From Bactrocera neohumeralis (taxonomy: Eukaryota > Arthropoda > Insecta > Diptera > Tephritidae), in the NCBI RefSeq assembly GCF_024586455.1, contig NW_026089624.1:8895341-8959340 (forward strand): a stretch of DNA of 64,000 nt, in the 5' to 3' direction. A program made the position numbers and the translations under genes. Below are positions 31,370-43,925 of the stretch, one piece after another; the first letter of the stretch is position 1, and each line of letters opens with the position of its first letter. Under the pieces are notes generated by a model. The model saw only the letters and a list, made by a program, of their open reading frames with translations, was not told the origin of the DNA and ran no database searches.

Positions 31370-33620
31370 GCAACCGAACATTTTATACTCTTGCAACTTG
31401 TAAGAATCAAAGCCAGGGAAAGGTGTAAAATGTACATACATATATACATATAGTACATACACTAGGTATAACTTACTGACCGTCAAAATCATTACATGTA
31501 TTCTTAAGTTGGGCTAATATCGACCCGATTTTATCTATTAACTATTATCATGATACATACTAAAAAAAAAAAATTTCCCTGGGTTTTATTAAGATACCTC
31601 AAATCAAGCACCAATCTTATTGAGTAAAGTCAGTCGGATGTTATAAAACCTTTGTAATAGTTATGTATATGGGGGGTAGGTGAAGTTTTCGCACCAATTT
31701 GTTCTGTAATTTCCATTGAAATAACTGAAATATTGGACGATATATCGAACATAAAGTCACCTGGAAGTTCAAAAATCTTTATATTAACTATAGGCTCAGG
31801 ATACTACTGCCAGGAAAAGTTTCTGTCTTTAAAGGAATTATTAGTGTAAAGTTTTAGTTTAGTTATAGCTTGCCTCTGCTTCCTGATTTGTGTCCTGGGC
31901 AGTGAAAGAATCAAATGGAATTTAAAATTGTGGGAAATTGAAGTCTGTGACATAAGAATATGTGAAAAATGCTAGGTACTAAATTTAGTCGAAATGGAGA
32001 TATTGCATTTCACCAAACAGTGGGCGCTGCAACGGTCATCATCCAATTTTCACACCGGCTTCTGTAAAGCCATCCCACACCATCTCGGAGGTAAAATTTA
32101 ATGTCTCTCGCGTAATTAGTTATTGATTTATTGCGCTATTACTAGCGGGGTTATCTTCGATTTCATCCATTTTCACACTGTCGGTAGGAGTTCTTATAAT
32201 ATTTGCGTTTAGCAAGTTTCGTTGTTTTATCTTGAGTAGTTTAGGAGATAAATTTATTAAACTTATAAGAGGATGGGGACACACCAACTTTTTCGATCAC
32301 ACATTTGCAATACGGTCTACGGTTAACTAAAGAACTGTGCTGGAAATGAATAAAAACGCGTTGATTTATAGGGAGCTAAAAAAACGAAAAAATTCCAGGA
32401 GCGGGATATGTTCCATGTATCATTCTGATTAACTTTTCCTCAGATATCATGGGTGTAAAACTAGATTCGAGCCCCCAATTTTTAAGACTGTCTAGTTTTA
32501 TCTATTCACGGAATTTTCACATATGATTAACAGGAAAATATGATCTCTGAGTTTCATTAAGGTACCTAAAATTAAAAGCTATATATAAGAAGTAAACCGG
32601 ATATTTATAAATCCCGAAAATAGTTATACGGGAACTTCAGGGCAATTTTCATTTCATTCTATTTTTTTGCACAAAGATGCACCGTTGTTAAAAACACGCT
32701 CATACAGTTTTATTAAGACTCCAAATTTGCCGATATATACAATATTTCAACTATATATCTTACACATGGACCGATATTTTCAGATGACTTACCTTACCCA
32801 TGTGTACAAAGGTACATTGATCACGTATTGATACATTGATAACTTATTGATTTATATACATACTTGAAGGAAAAATAATGAGATGAAAATTTTTAAGTTA
32901 GGTTATATGGGAAGTAGGCGTGGTTATAGTTAAAGATAAGCTATTTTTCAACGTATCTTAGGAATGTTGCAATGTTACTTACCGAATTTTGTTGAAATTA
33001 GTTAAGTAGGTCCTGAGACATGAGTTTTTATCTAAAGGTTGCCGGTGTCGCGACCATCATTGATATTCGACACCGGCTCCCATAAGTTCAATGTTTCTAG
33101 CGCATTAATTTTTGATTTATCGCATTTTTAATAATTTTTAATAACCGGAAGTGTTAGAAGTATGTGTCCTGTGGCAATTTTGGTTACATGACTTTGATGG
33201 TTTGGGAGTTATATACATATTAGGAAGCGGGGCCACAGCCACTTTTTACAGAGGTTTTGGCCAGGAGTGGCCCTCCGTAATGCGATTCGTTGTGCATATT
33301 CATAATTATGATATTATTTGTTTTTATATCTAATTTGCGGCTTAGTTGTGTTCTAATAGGTTTTCGAATATTGGGTTATTTGGGGTGTGGCAGTGATCCG
33401 ATTACAACCATCTACAATACCTCTTATGATATAGAGTAAGGTGTAGCCAGTTTCATCAATGTATCTTATTTTACTCAAGTTACAGACAGTCACTCAGATT
33501 TCAACTTATCTCAACATCCTGATCATTTACACATACATTGCTCTATATCTAGCTGGATTAGTTTGAGGTGGACAAACAACCGTTAACTGTAGTGCAACAT
33601 ATTGTATGAGTATGAAAAAA
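31370..33620. repeat. Long noncoding repeat with TTTTATACTCTTGCAAC end
   Basis: About 2.2 kb without a gene. The left end reads TTCGGGTGCAACCGAAC (a hairpin) then ATTTTATACTCTTGCAACTTG. The right end near 33594-33615 is a worn complement (GCAACATATTGTATGAGTAT). Inside are internal echoes: GACCATCATTGATATTCGACACCGGCT at 33050 resembles ACGGTCATCATCCAATTTTCACACCGG at 32033. Related sequence is at 40680-42215 and 33830-33930. I read it as a larger relative of the mini-me/INE-1-like family. Confidence 0.45.
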
Positions 33621-35018
33621 ATGCTTGCCTAAAAATATAAATGTAATAAGCATTCCAAAGTAGCAAAAAAAATGTATTCATAAATTTGATTTGTATTTGC
33701 ATACATACATACATTCATTACATACTACACACATTACTACAACCATAAGTACTTATTAAAGTAAGCAAACTTATCTAAAAATATGTTAAGCATACATTTA
33801 CATGTGTACAAAAGCACGGGTCGGTTTCTTTTTATAACATTGCGATATGTTCTATGGATCATTCTGAACAACTTTGCCCAAGAGACTTTTGGGTCTAAAA
33901 CCGGTTTCGAGATAGCGGTTTTAAGGCTAAGTTTATAGGGATCATAAAAATTTGTTTGTTAGTTTGTGAGATATCCGAATAAAATTAAGTACTTATGTGC
34001 ATTTTAATATTCTATTTTGTTTAATTGTCGTAATCCAACAGATCGTATAACTACAACAAACTATATATCTCCCTACACCCGATTATTCAAATTTTTTAAA
34101 CTTCGCAACCTAAAGAATTTCATTAAATAATCTGGAAAACCTAAAGTATTTAAGAATAAGCGTATTTAAAACAAATTAATTAGCAAGAATACTTAATTAA
34201 CATAAGTTTTAATTTTTATAGAAAATGCATTTGCTGTTCGAATACTATGTTAAAAAATAAAATGTCATCTCAAATTGAAAAAAAGAAGAAAACATTTTAT
34301 TAAAAAAATGGTTTTTTTATTCCAAAAACAAAAAGAAATTGGTGAATTTTTTAAGTTTTAAATTATTTTTAGTTACAAGCAAAGGCACAATCGGACAAAG
34401 GGTTGAAAATTACTTGATCTATTGAGGACAGCAACAATCTTTTCAGTATAATGTATGTCCTAGAAAAAACTTGCCACTGTACATTTTGACAACTACGAAT
34501 TTCGCTGTCTGGTTGATGCTGACATTTTTATCGTCGTTTACACATTTGCTGGGAGCAATTTGTTCGTCACAATATGTAGCTCATCCATTGACCGACATCT
34601 TCGGCATATGATTTGTTAGAATAATGAAAATCGTTATGTACAAAAGATCATTTCGCAGGGTAAAACGTGAAATGTCTGCTCACGTGAGGGTGTGTGGGCG
34701 CTGCAGGTGTGTTGTGTAGAGACCTGGGGGGTGATTTGTAATTTTATTTAGCTAGGAGGCCCCTTAGACAACGACTGCTTGAGCTCCCGACTCTCAACAA
34801 CAACTTGTGAACATCAACTAATATGAATTAAAAGATTGCTCAAACTCAGTTCTATATTTCTCTCCGCGTAGCTCATATATCTGTCCTATTTTATTGAACG
34901 TAGAAAAAATGAAAATCATGTCAATCGGTCGCTTCGTTTCATAATGAAAGTAAACACAAACAAACAAATAAAAAGGCAACAGACACACTTTCGCATTTTA
35001 ATAGTTATTAGTACTCGT
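33621..35018. other. No gene recognised
   Basis: AT-rich sequence without a supported gene. The piece at 33838-33920 (GATATGTTCTATGGATCATTC, then GGTTTCGAGATAGCGG) echoes 32405-32490 and 53640-53690. A short CATA repeat sits at 33703-33720. 34640-34800 is locally GC-richer but has no open frame of note. Confidence 0.35.
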
Positions 35019-35029
35019 AGATATCTATC

Positions 35030-37970
35030 TCCCCTACATAGGGTTGTGCGCTGGGTTTGGGACCCGCCACGTAAAAAAACAACCCCAATGAAAGGAAGCT
35101 ACAAGCCTCGGATGAGAGACCCCCCTTTTGATGACGATCATGGCAAACGAAATAAGGACTACGATTTGAGGGCATGCACCTGGAATGTCCGGACCCTTAA
35201 TTGGGAAGGTGCCGCTGCCCAGCTGGTTGATGTCCTCGCGAAAATAAAGGCTGGCATCACCGCCGTCCAAGAAATGCGATGGAAGGGACAAGGACAGAGA
35301 CGAGTAGGTCCTTGTGACATTTATTACAGTGGCCATATAAAGGAGCGCAAGTTTGGTGTTGGATTCGTGGTGGAAGAGAGACCCCGTCGGCGATTACTAT
35401 CATTCACTCCGGTGAATGAACTTCTAGCCACAATCCGCATCAAAGACGAGGTGACCAAAGATGCCTTCTATGAGTGCTTGGGCGCGCTAATGAGAGCTGC
35501 CCCCGCCACGATGTAAAAATCGTGCTTGGCGACTTTAACGCCAAGGTGGGCAAAGAAATCTTTGGCACTACGGTCGGTACATTCAGCCTCCACGACGAAA
35601 CTTCCCCAAATGGGTTGAGGCTGATTGACTTCGCCGGGACCCGAAATATGGTTATCTGTAGTACTAGATTCCAGCATAAAAAGATTCATCAAGCTACCTG
35701 GCTGTCTCCGGATCGAAAAACTACCAACCAGATCGATCATGTTGTGATAGACGGAAGACACGTCTCCAGTGTTTTAGATGTGCGTGCGCTCCGAGGTCCT
35801 AACATCGACTCGGACCACTATTTTGTTGCAGCCAAGATTCGCACCCGCCTCTGTGCAGCAAAAAACGCACGCCAACAAACACAAGGAAGGTTCGACGTGG
35901 AGAAGCTGCAATCACAACAGACAGCCGAACGATTTTCTACTCGGCTTGGACTCCTGCTCTCTGAGAGCACTCGCCAACAACTCGGTATAAGGGAACTGTG
36001 GGACGGCATTTCAAATTCCTTACGTACAGCTGCAACCGAAACCATTGGTTTACGGAAAGTGCAAAAGAACAGCTGGTACGAAGAGGAGTGCCGTGTCGCA
36101 GCGGACGAAGAGTTGAAAAGGAAGCGACGCATTTGTAGACAGAAAAAGAAAGAGGCTGAAATGCGTGAGTACGAAGGGCTTGATAAGCTGGCCGACAGGG
36201 GTAATGCTCGAAAATTCTACGAAAAAATGCGGCGGCTTACAGAAGGTTTCAAGACCGGAGCATACACTTGTAGAACCCCCAAAGGTGATCTAGTGACCGA
36301 TGCCCAGAGCATACTTAAATTATGGAGGGAACACTTCTCCAGCCTGCTGAATGGCAGTGAACGCACAACGCCAGGAGAAGGCGAGCCCGATTCCCCAATC
36401 GATGACGATGGAGCAGACGTTCCATTGCCCGACCATCAAGAAGTTCGAATAGCAATTGCCCGCCTGAAGAACAACAAAGCGGCAGGGGCCGACGTATTGC
36501 CGGCCGAGCTATTCAAACACGGCGGCGTAGAACTGATTCCTTATCAGTTGCATCAGCTTCTTTGTAAAATATGGTCGGACGAAAGCATGCCCAACGATTG
36601 GAATTTAAGTGTGCTCTGCCCAATCCATAAGAAAGGTGACCCCACAATCTGCGCCAACTACCGTGGGATTAGCCTCCTGAACATCGCATATAAGGTTCTA
36701 TCGAGCGTATTGTGTGAAAGATTAAAGCCCATCGTCAACAAACTGATTGGACCTTATCAGTGTGGCTTCAGACCTGGAAAATCAACAACCGACCAGATTT
36801 TCACCATGCGCCAAATCTTGGAAAAGACCCGTGAAAGAAGAATCGACACACACCACCTCTTCGTCGATTTCAAAGCTGCTTTGACAGCACGAAAAGGAGC
36901 TGCTTTATGCCGCGATGTCTGAATTTGGTATCCCCGCAAAACTAATGCGGCTGTGTAAACTGACGTTGAGTAACAGCAAAAGCTCCGTCAGGATCGGGAA
37001 GGACCTCTCCGAGCCGTTCGATACCAAACGAGGTTTTAGACAAGGCGACTCCCTATCGTGCGACTTCTTCAACCTGCTTCTGGAGAAAATAGTTCGAGCT
37101 GCAGAACTAAACAGAGAAGGTACCATCTTCTATAAGAGTGTACAGCTGCTGGCGTATGCCGACGATATTGATATCATCGGCCTCAACACCCGCGCCGTTA
37201 GTTCTGCTTTCTCCAGGCTGGACAAGGAAGCACAGAAAATGGGTCTGGTAGTGAACGAGGGCAAAACGAAATATCTCCTGTCATCAAACAAACAGTCGTC
37301 GCACTCGCGAGTTGGCTCTCACGTCACTCTTGACAGTCCTAACTTTGAAGTTGTAGATAACTTCGACTATTTAGAAACCAGCATTAACACCACCAACAAT
37401 GTCAGCCCGGAAATCCAACGCAGGATTGCTCTTGCCAACAGGTACTACTTCGGGCTGAGTAGGCAATTAAAAAGTAAAGTCCTCTCTCGACGAACAAAAG
37501 CTAAACTCTACAAGTCGCTCATAATTCCCGTCCTGCTGTATGGTGCAGAGGCTTGGGCGATGACAACAACCGATGAGTCGACGTTACGAGTTTTCGAGAG
37601 ACAAATTCTGCGGTCGGTCCTTTGCGCATTGGCCACGGCGAATATCGCATTCGATGGAACGATGAGCTGTACGAGATATACGATGACATTGACATAGTTC
37701 AGCGAATTAAAAGACAGCGGCTACGCTGGCTAGGTCATGTTGTCCGGATGGATGAAAACACTCCAGCTCTGAAAGTATTCGACGCAGTACCCGCCGGGGG
37801 AAGCAGAGGAAGAGGAAGACCTCCACTCCGTTGGAAGGACCAAGTGGAGAAGGACCTGACTTCGCTTCGAATATCCAATTGGCGCCACGTAGCGAAAAGA
37901 AGAAACGACTGGCGCGCTGTTGTTAACTCGCCTATAATCGCGTAAGCGGTGTCTACGCCAATTAAGAAGA
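35030..37970 (+). mobile_element. RTE LINE, copy e, with 11-bp target duplication
   Basis: The best-preserved coding copy of the RTE family. A perfect 11-bp duplication AGATATCTATC flanks it (35019-35029 and 37971-37981). The 5' end starts at TCCCCTACATAGGG, so about 200 bases of leader present in copy a are missing. The 3' end is GTGTCTACGCCAATTAAGAAGA. Only three frameshifts break the coding region, so it is the youngest RTE copy here. Confidence 0.92.
35091..37945 (+). pseudogene. RTE endonuclease-reverse transcriptase, three frameshifts
   Basis: Nearly complete RTE polyprotein. Segment 1 (to 35516) holds the endonuclease N-terminus: RACTWNVRTL, AGITAVQEMRW, YSGHIKERKFGVGFVV. Segment 2 (35474-36922) continues with VLGDFNAKVG, then a KKKRRICRQKKKEAEMREYE basic linker, then RT blocks (RLKNNKAAGADVLPAELFKH, ANYRGISLLNIAYKVLSSVL, GFRPGKSTTDQIFTMRQILE, FVDFKAA). 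Segment 3 (36915-37697) has GFRQGDSLSCDFFN, the catalytic YADD, and LIIPVLLYGAEAWAMTTTDE. Segment 4 (37622-37945) is the C-terminal RWNDELYEIYDD to RRNDWRAVV. The ORF open at 34944 starts upstream of the element, so I place the element's first Met at 35091. The family usually has one uninterrupted frame of about 950-1000 codons. Confidence 0.88.
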
Positions 37971-38226
37971 AGATATCTATCATGTTTTAACAAGTTTTTG
38001 TTAAATAACAGATTGTGCATTCCCGTATCAATCGGCTGGTTCATTAAATCTTGTTCGGACTTGTTGTGTGTACGATTGAGGGTCGAATGAGATAAACGAG
38101 TTAATGCATGTTTGTTTTATTCCTGTCGGTGGGTGCTGCTTAAGCATTCCTATAAACAATGTAATATTTATTTTATTTTCATTTTTTGTTTTGCGCGCAA
38201 CGAACGTATTTCTCAAAGCAAAACAA

Positions 38227-39840
38227 TGTCGGAAGTAAAAAAGAAGAGACGGCAATACTGTGCATAATATATTATATTCGGATTCATTGAAAATCACAAA
38301 CCATCGTCACCTTTGTGTCTTCTATGTCTAAAAACATTTTCGGATGAAATACTAAGACTGCAAGATCATTTGAATAAAATGCATCAGATAAGAGAGACGA
38401 GAATGTAGCATAATTTCAAGACCAGGTGTAGCAAAACTATTTTCGGCGCCTGCTTAGCAAGACCAAACGACGAATTCGAGCCGTACAATATCTCTTTGTT
38501 AATTGCTCAAAAAGGCAAACCACATAACATCGGAGAAGAGTTAATAATGCCAGCAATAAATGAAGTAATAACTGCTGTGCTTCATAAACTGGCCGCAGAT
38601 ATTATGCGAAAAGTTCCTTTGAGTAATAATTCTGTAAAAAGACGAATTGATGAAATTGCTGAAAACATTGAAGAATCATTGTGCGATCACCTGAGGCCAA
38701 GTCGATTTTCAATTCAGCTCGATGAGTCCACTTTACCAACTAATGAAGCATTGTTGTTGTCTTACGTGAGTTTTATTAAAGATGAGAAAATATGGGAAGA
38801 ATTTTATTTGCTAGATATTTAGAGACTGATACAAAAAGCGAAACCATATTCAATATATTGGAAAAGTTTTGCGATGAGAAAGAGATTCCTTTTAAAAATA
38901 TTATTTCAGTTGCTTCCAGATGTCCTTGGTGTACATTGCGTTATTCATAAACAACATTTAGTTGCTAGAAACTTAGGTGAAAAACTATTTCAATCACTGC
39001 AATATGTCATCAAAGCAGTTAATAAATCCGCAACAGCTCTTTGAATGATAGATTATTTCATCAGCTTTGTGTTACTAATGACGAGGATTTAAACCGTTTG
39101 TTGTTTCATACTGAAGTTCGTTGGCTATCAAGAGACAATTGTCTGACTCGATTTTACAACCTGTTTGACTCTGTTATAGAGTTTTTGGAAACTAAAGATA
39201 CAGAATTGCAAGACAAGCTCATAACATCAAAGAATGATATAGCTTACATGACAGACCTGTATAAATTGTTTAATTAAAACAAAAAGCATCGTTGCTGCTT
39301 TCGCAGTCAACTGCTCCCACACAAAAAGAATCTGGGCAGACGTGAGTTTCAAAATTTTCCAAATTTTCAGTATCATTCAGTAACGACGAATTGTTTGCTT
39401 ACTGCCAACATTTGGAAAACCTCCACATTGACTTCACCGAATGATACCAGGACATTTGAACATGGAAATACCAGACTGGGTGTTGGATCCGTTTTCAAAT
39501 GTCAACACAACAGTGTCACCTCAGCTGGAAGAAGAACTTATAGAATTGACAACAAACGAGGAAATAATAATCAAGTTCAAAAATGGTTACCAAGAATTTT
39601 GGCTACAAAAACCGATCCCGCAATTGTACCCTGGATTGTGGTCATCGTCATATTTGTGTGAACGTGGATTTAGTGTTGTGATAACGCTGCTTACTAAAGA
39701 AATCGTTTGCTTGTAACCGAACGTGGTGACTTGCGACTGTTCTTGAGTAAATTGGGTGACTTGCGACTGTTCTTGAGTAAATTGGAACCTGATATTAACA
39801 AACTTATTAAACAGCATCAGATTCATCCTTCACATTCGGT
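38227..39840 (+). pseudogene. hAT transposase of the SCAND3/ZBED5 type, broken
   Basis: A degraded gene of the hAT lineage that gave rise to vertebrate SCAND3, ZBED5 and FAM200 proteins. It starts MSEVKKKRRQYC, then a BED-like finger (CLLCLKTFSDEILRLQDHLN, then H). The long open part at 38496-38822 reads LIAQKGKPHNIGEELIMPA, RRIDEIAENIEESLCDHLRP and FSIQLDESTLPTNEALLLSY (first catalytic Asp). Later blocks are VIHKQHLVARNL, FHTEVRWLSRDNCLTRFYNL near 39110, EELIELTTNEEIIIKFKNGY near 39525, and the C-terminal dimerisation part CERGFSVV near 39660. A stop at 38821 and later shifts inactivate it. Confidence 0.88.
39722..39784 (+). repeat. Two 31-bp tandem units in the hAT C-terminus
   Basis: The unit GGTGACTTGCGACTGTTCTT plus GAGTAAATTG occurs twice in a row. 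It duplicates codons just after the dimerisation block of the hAT gene. Confidence 0.85.
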
Positions 39841-40086
39841 TTTATATATGGATTGATTATTTTAGTTTTATTTTTAATAAAAGATTCTCTCTGTTTTGAT
39901 ACTATAAAGTTGCGTTTCAATAATCATTCTTATTGGCAGGTTCAAGTAGCGGGTTATAGTAAAAGTTTCGTTTAGAATTCTCCGTTAATATACATACATA
40001 TATAGGTCACAATAATTAATTTGAAGTGGTTTTTAAATAGGTAAAAAAATATTTATTCTTAAAGTGGGCGGTAGACAAAATAAGTT

Positions 40087-40098
40087 TGGGAACCACTG
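40087..40098 (+). repeat. Right terminal inverted repeat of the SCAND3-type hAT
   Basis: TTGGGAACCACTG matches the usual right end of this hAT group (complement CAGTGGTTCCCAA). The octamer after it is GTCTAGAT. No matching left end was found upstream of 38227, so the left end is lost. Confidence 0.55.
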
Positions 40099-40104
40099 GT
40101 CTAG

Positions 40105-40650
40105 ATGCTACGACTGCTATATTTTCTTCGGTCAAATATGACCAATAATGAATGCTGGGTCTCAAGGTGGGAATGGGTATTAAATAATTGTAACAATTAA
40201 TTGAACAAAACGCGCGAAACACATTCTTTACAGAACGTTCCGGCGTAAGTTTTTCCAGAAATGTCAAACAATACTAAATTTTGTTCATTTTATTTCATTC
40301 AAAGTAATCCCCTACCGCTGCAATACACTTATGCCAACGAATTTTCCAGTCATCATAGCACTTGGGAAAATCCTACGTCGTGATGGCCATCAGAGTCTTT
40401 TTCGATTCTGCTTTATATCCTCAATTGAGTCAAAACGGTTTCTTCGGAGTCGTCATGAGAACTTGCTGAATAGCCAAAAGTTACACGAAGGTAAATCAGG
40501 CGAATGCGATGGTTGCGGCTCGAGTTGAAAATGTAGCAAAACGATCACGAATAACCAATGCATAGTGAGATGGTGCATATGGTCGCACTTCTTTGTTCAA
40601 TAAATTCAGACATAGGAAAAATCGAAGAACTCACATTTAGAGCCTCACAA
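40105..40650 (-). pseudogene. Mariner transposase fragments, mosaic
   Basis: Two minus-strand mariner pieces in the wrong order for one gene. At 40120-40260 the N-terminal part reads RSVKNVFRAF and LTEENIAVVAS, related to the mariner at 60894-61672. At 40290-40620 is the C-terminal part: SHSPDLPSCNFWLF (third catalytic Asp region), RFDSIEDIKQN, and DDWKIRWHKCIAAVGDYFE before the stop. The hAT right end at 40098 abuts the first piece, so the hAT seems to have landed in a mariner. Both pieces are dead. Confidence 0.75.
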
Positions 40651-41329
40651 AACGACGCGTGTCTCAAATACTAATAAATATTTTGACGTGAAATTTAGCA
40701 TAGAGGTCAGCAGTACTACGAACTTAAGGGGCTAAGAGACATATATAGCCGATTCAACACATTTCTGACATATACATACTTACATACTATTATCAGAACA
40801 ATTTTGGATAAAAGTTCTCAGCTTGAACTTTGATTCTCATATTAGGTACCGGGAAACTTTGAAAAGTGTTGCTCCGAATTGGACAATTTTAAGCAATAAA
40901 GTGACCTACTTTAAAGCACTATTCGGGCAAAGTTTTATCCCGATACATTCAATGGCGCTTGATTTGCATTCTGAAAGGAAATAATTAGATGGAATCTGAA
41001 ATTGGGTTATGTCGGGGTAAAATTATATACCAAATTTGGTTGATATCAGTCGAGTAGGTCGGGCCAATCCCTTTTCTTTAATTTATCTTTAATGTTATAT
41101 CTTAGTTTAGTGTTTAGCTATGGCTTTTAATCGATCTTTGTTTAATGGCGTTTTGAGGTATGACAGTGATATAAAAATTACACCCATCAACGAACTTGTT
41201 TTCTCCTTTTTGTCAGGAAACTCGTATACCAAGTTTTATTACGATATCTTAATTTTTACAGAAGTTATCACTTGCACAGGCATTCAACGCCATTGTGATA
41301 ACACTGTTGAACATTTTTGGGATTATTGC

Positions 41330-41455
41330 CTGGGAGGTGAGAAATTCCAAGTCAGGGTGATGGTACTAGGTCAGTATAGTAAAACCCTCAAAGGGTTTGG
41401 CGTTTGTATGTGTCAGTTTTTTTAATGACCTTTTAAATTATTTCTCACCCCCCAG
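41330..41455. mobile_element. Tiny 126-bp MITE with CTGGGxGGTGAGAAAT ends
   Basis: The left end CTGGGAGGTGAGAAAT and the right end, complement of CTGGGGGGTGAGAAAT, form a 15-of-16 inverted repeat. A second copy, 3' truncated, is at 63414-63527 with the same interior (GGTGATGGTACT, AAACCCTCAAAGGGTTT-like palindrome, GTATGTGTCAG). Two unlinked copies with these ends support a mobile unit. Confidence 0.65.
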
Positions 41456-41479
41456 ATTAGCTGTTGTACTGTGTAATTT

Positions 41480-42020
41480 ATGCACGTACATAAATTTAGG
41501 TAAAAAAGCACCCGAAAATTGTAATTCAATTCCGCAATTTGCAAGTGCTGGAAAGTCTTACAGTAATTCAGTTTTATCAAAAAAACAAGCGTGCATTGGT
41601 ACAAAGCCTTCAAAGACGAAGACGGCATGCCTTGTTCTGGACGATCTTCAACTGATGAAAAATATTAAAAAAGTGCAGGATATGGTGCTTGAAAATCGTC
41701 AGTTCAGTGTTAGAAAGACATCTCAAGAGTCCGTTCGAAAGATTTTGGGTATGAAAGTCTGAATTTTTATTTTTACCGGTTCGATTCACGATTGAGCAAT
41801 AAATACCATTAATCAATCATCGTAATCAACAGATTTGTCTCCGTGTGATTTTTATTGTTTCCCAAACTGAAATTGCCGGTCCGTGTAACCCGTTTTCAGT
41901 CAATCGAAGAGATAAAACAAAATTCTCTGTAGGAGCTGAAGACCATCCCAAAAAGTGATTATAAAACTGTTTCGAGGACAAGAAAAATCGTTGGCATAAA
42001 TCTTTTAAATCTGGTTGGGA
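41480..42020 (+). pseudogene. Mariner transposase, internally deleted
   Basis: Plus-strand mariner debris. ACIGTKPSKTKTACL is a shifted form of the helix-turn-helix region, followed by NIKKVQDMVLENRQFSVRKT and RKILGMKV. After a deletion near 41800 the C-terminal part appears: DLSPCDFYCFPKLKLPVRVT (third Asp region), RFQSIEEIKQN and LKTIPKSDYK. Stops at 41761 and later show that it is inactive. It is closer to the mariner piece at 40290-40620 than to the one at 57 kb. Confidence 0.75.
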
Positions 42021-42215
42021 TGATTATGGAGGCGACAAAATAAATATTAATGAATAATTAAATAATTTACGATTAATTTACAATTTGTGGGTACATTATT
42101 GTCACAATGTATGTATAGCCATATATCTATCTCGATTTGATTTAGGTGATACATACAACCGTTAGGTGAAAAAAACTATTATACTCTGTAGCAAAATTTG
42201 CAAGAGTATAAAAGG

Positions 42216-43654
42216 TTGAATTTAAATTTTGGTTGTTTTTGATCTTAAAGCCGGATAAAAATATACTAAATATGTAGAAAATTTTATATTATAGTATTAT
42301 TTGTCTACGAGTAATAACTGCACAAATTCGAAAAGCAGTACGGATTAAGTGAGCGGTTACATTAAGTAACTGGCTGTAACTCAAAAACCATTTACGGTAT
42401 CGAATTAAAATTGTTTACGTTATTTTTAAAGGTATTCGTTTTTTTAGTTTCATACCAGGTTTCTCCCTTAACAATTTAACTTGTGTAAAATTGTAGCAGC
42501 AAATGTTAAATTTTTAAGTAAAAAATTGAAATAAATAAAAACATAAAATTATAGAATCGTAATATTTTTCATACTTTAGGTTGCATTAGGTACAAATAGG
42601 CATCATCGATCGGGTTGAACAAATACAACGTTATTTCTTACTCCTAATATCTTGAAAATTCAAAGATTCAATATTATTTTTTTTTGTACAATTCGCTTAC
42701 AGTTTAATGCATATTATAAACAGGCTATCAAATCAGTAAACGAGGTTGCAGTTTTGTTCCACAAATATTTGAAATCATTCTATTTTCACAAATATCTACA
42801 AAATATGCACAAAACATATCGTATGTATGTATGTAGGTGTAATTACCACTGAAGTATATTTTTGAATGTTTCTTAGAGTAGTATATATGTATGTATATGT
42901 ATATTATACATATTTACACTGTTTGGAAGCAGATATTATTTTGTTCTGAGTAACAGAGTTGACAAATTATACGTACCTAAGTAGCAGCAGTGTATACATA
43001 CCTATATAATTATTTATCCGCTCTTATTCGACTTTAGATCTGTCATGGAGAGTTGACAATGGAACACTATATGCGTATGTAACTTTTGACACGATCGAAA
43101 AGTAATTAATCTAGACCGGGTGAAAAATTATTTTTAAAACTAATGAACTTCCTCATTGTGTCTCGTCGCTGAGAATTTCATTTTTTGGAATGGTAAACAG
43201 TTTTTGTGAACGATGATGTATCGTCTGCCTGACATGTCCGCATAACTTTTGACACTACAAGTATTTGAAAATGTTTACAGCGAGCTGCTAATACAAAAAG
43301 CCTAAATAGCTGTCGCATTTGTTTGGGGAAAAAATAACAAAATAATCCGATTGACGCTTGTATCCGGCAACAATCACTTAACCCCTTTTCCACGGTAGGT
43401 AGTTAGATATTTCTATATTCAATTTTATTAAAAAGAAAGTATATATGTATGTATATATATAAATGTAATATAGCTTTGCAAAATGAAATAGGCTAAAATG
43501 TAATATTCAGAGTTTTATGGCAAAAAAAACCTAGCTACTATTGTGAAACAAGTAAGAAAAATTTTAAAGCGAACCCAAAAAAGGTTTTAGCCTAAATTTT
43601 TCTGCACAAAATTTGTTTGAAAATCGGCATATATTTTATACGTGAAAAACAGCG
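42216..43654. other. No gene recognised
   Basis: AT-rich sequence without a supported gene. A minus-strand frame of 71 codons at 43178-43393 has no recognisable motif. Short TATG/CATA runs occur at 42825-42905 and 43440-43465. Confidence 0.35.
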
Positions 43655-43925
43655 TGATTTTTCCCCTTCATTGGGGGGTTTTTTTTAGTGTCGGGCCCCA
43701 AACCCAGCGCACAACCCTATGTGGTTTTTTCCCTTCTTATTTTAGCTCACCTTCAAACGGATGTCCGGGACCCAGGGGATACTTGGTAAAAGCCGGAAGT
43801 CGGGGGCTTTGGCCATATGTAAAAGAATCGTTTATGGCCACTCCCAAGTGAATGGCGATCAAAAATTTCCCCCGCGGAAATTCCACATGACCCCATTTCC
43901 CGGGGAAAACCCCCACCCCTTTGGG
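43655..43925 (-). mobile_element. RTE LINE, copy f, 5' leader fragment
   Basis: Reverse-strand piece of the RTE leader: CCCAAACCCAGCGCACAACC near 43697, CACTCCCAAGTGAATGGCGATC near 43840, and ACATGACCCCATTTCCC at the 5' end. Many single-base changes are toward a neighbouring base, as in the whole stretch to 52.4 kb. It abuts the poly(A) end of Jockey copy C. Confidence 0.7.

Larger units (their letters stand above)
40680..42215. repeat. Noncoding repeat related to 31370-33620, with insertions
   Basis: The part 40840-41270 shares phrases with 31725-31960 (AAAGTGACCT.., GGCAAAGTTTTATCCCGATAC-like, GATGGAATCTGAAATTG). The right end at about 42165-42212 is clear: AACCGTTAGGTGAAAAAAAC, TATTATACTCTGTAGCAAAA, then TTTGCAAGAGTATAAAA. 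A 126-bp MITE and a mariner fragment sit inside. Confidence 0.45.

Noticed and set aside
34944..35090. An upstream start for the RTE copy e protein
   Set aside because: This part lies left of the target duplication at 35019-35029, so it belongs to the flanking DNA and is open by chance.
38496..38822. A domesticated host gene of the SCAND3/ZBED type
   Set aside because: The neighbouring blocks of the same transposase are broken by stops and shifts and a hAT end lies downstream, so it is transposon debris.
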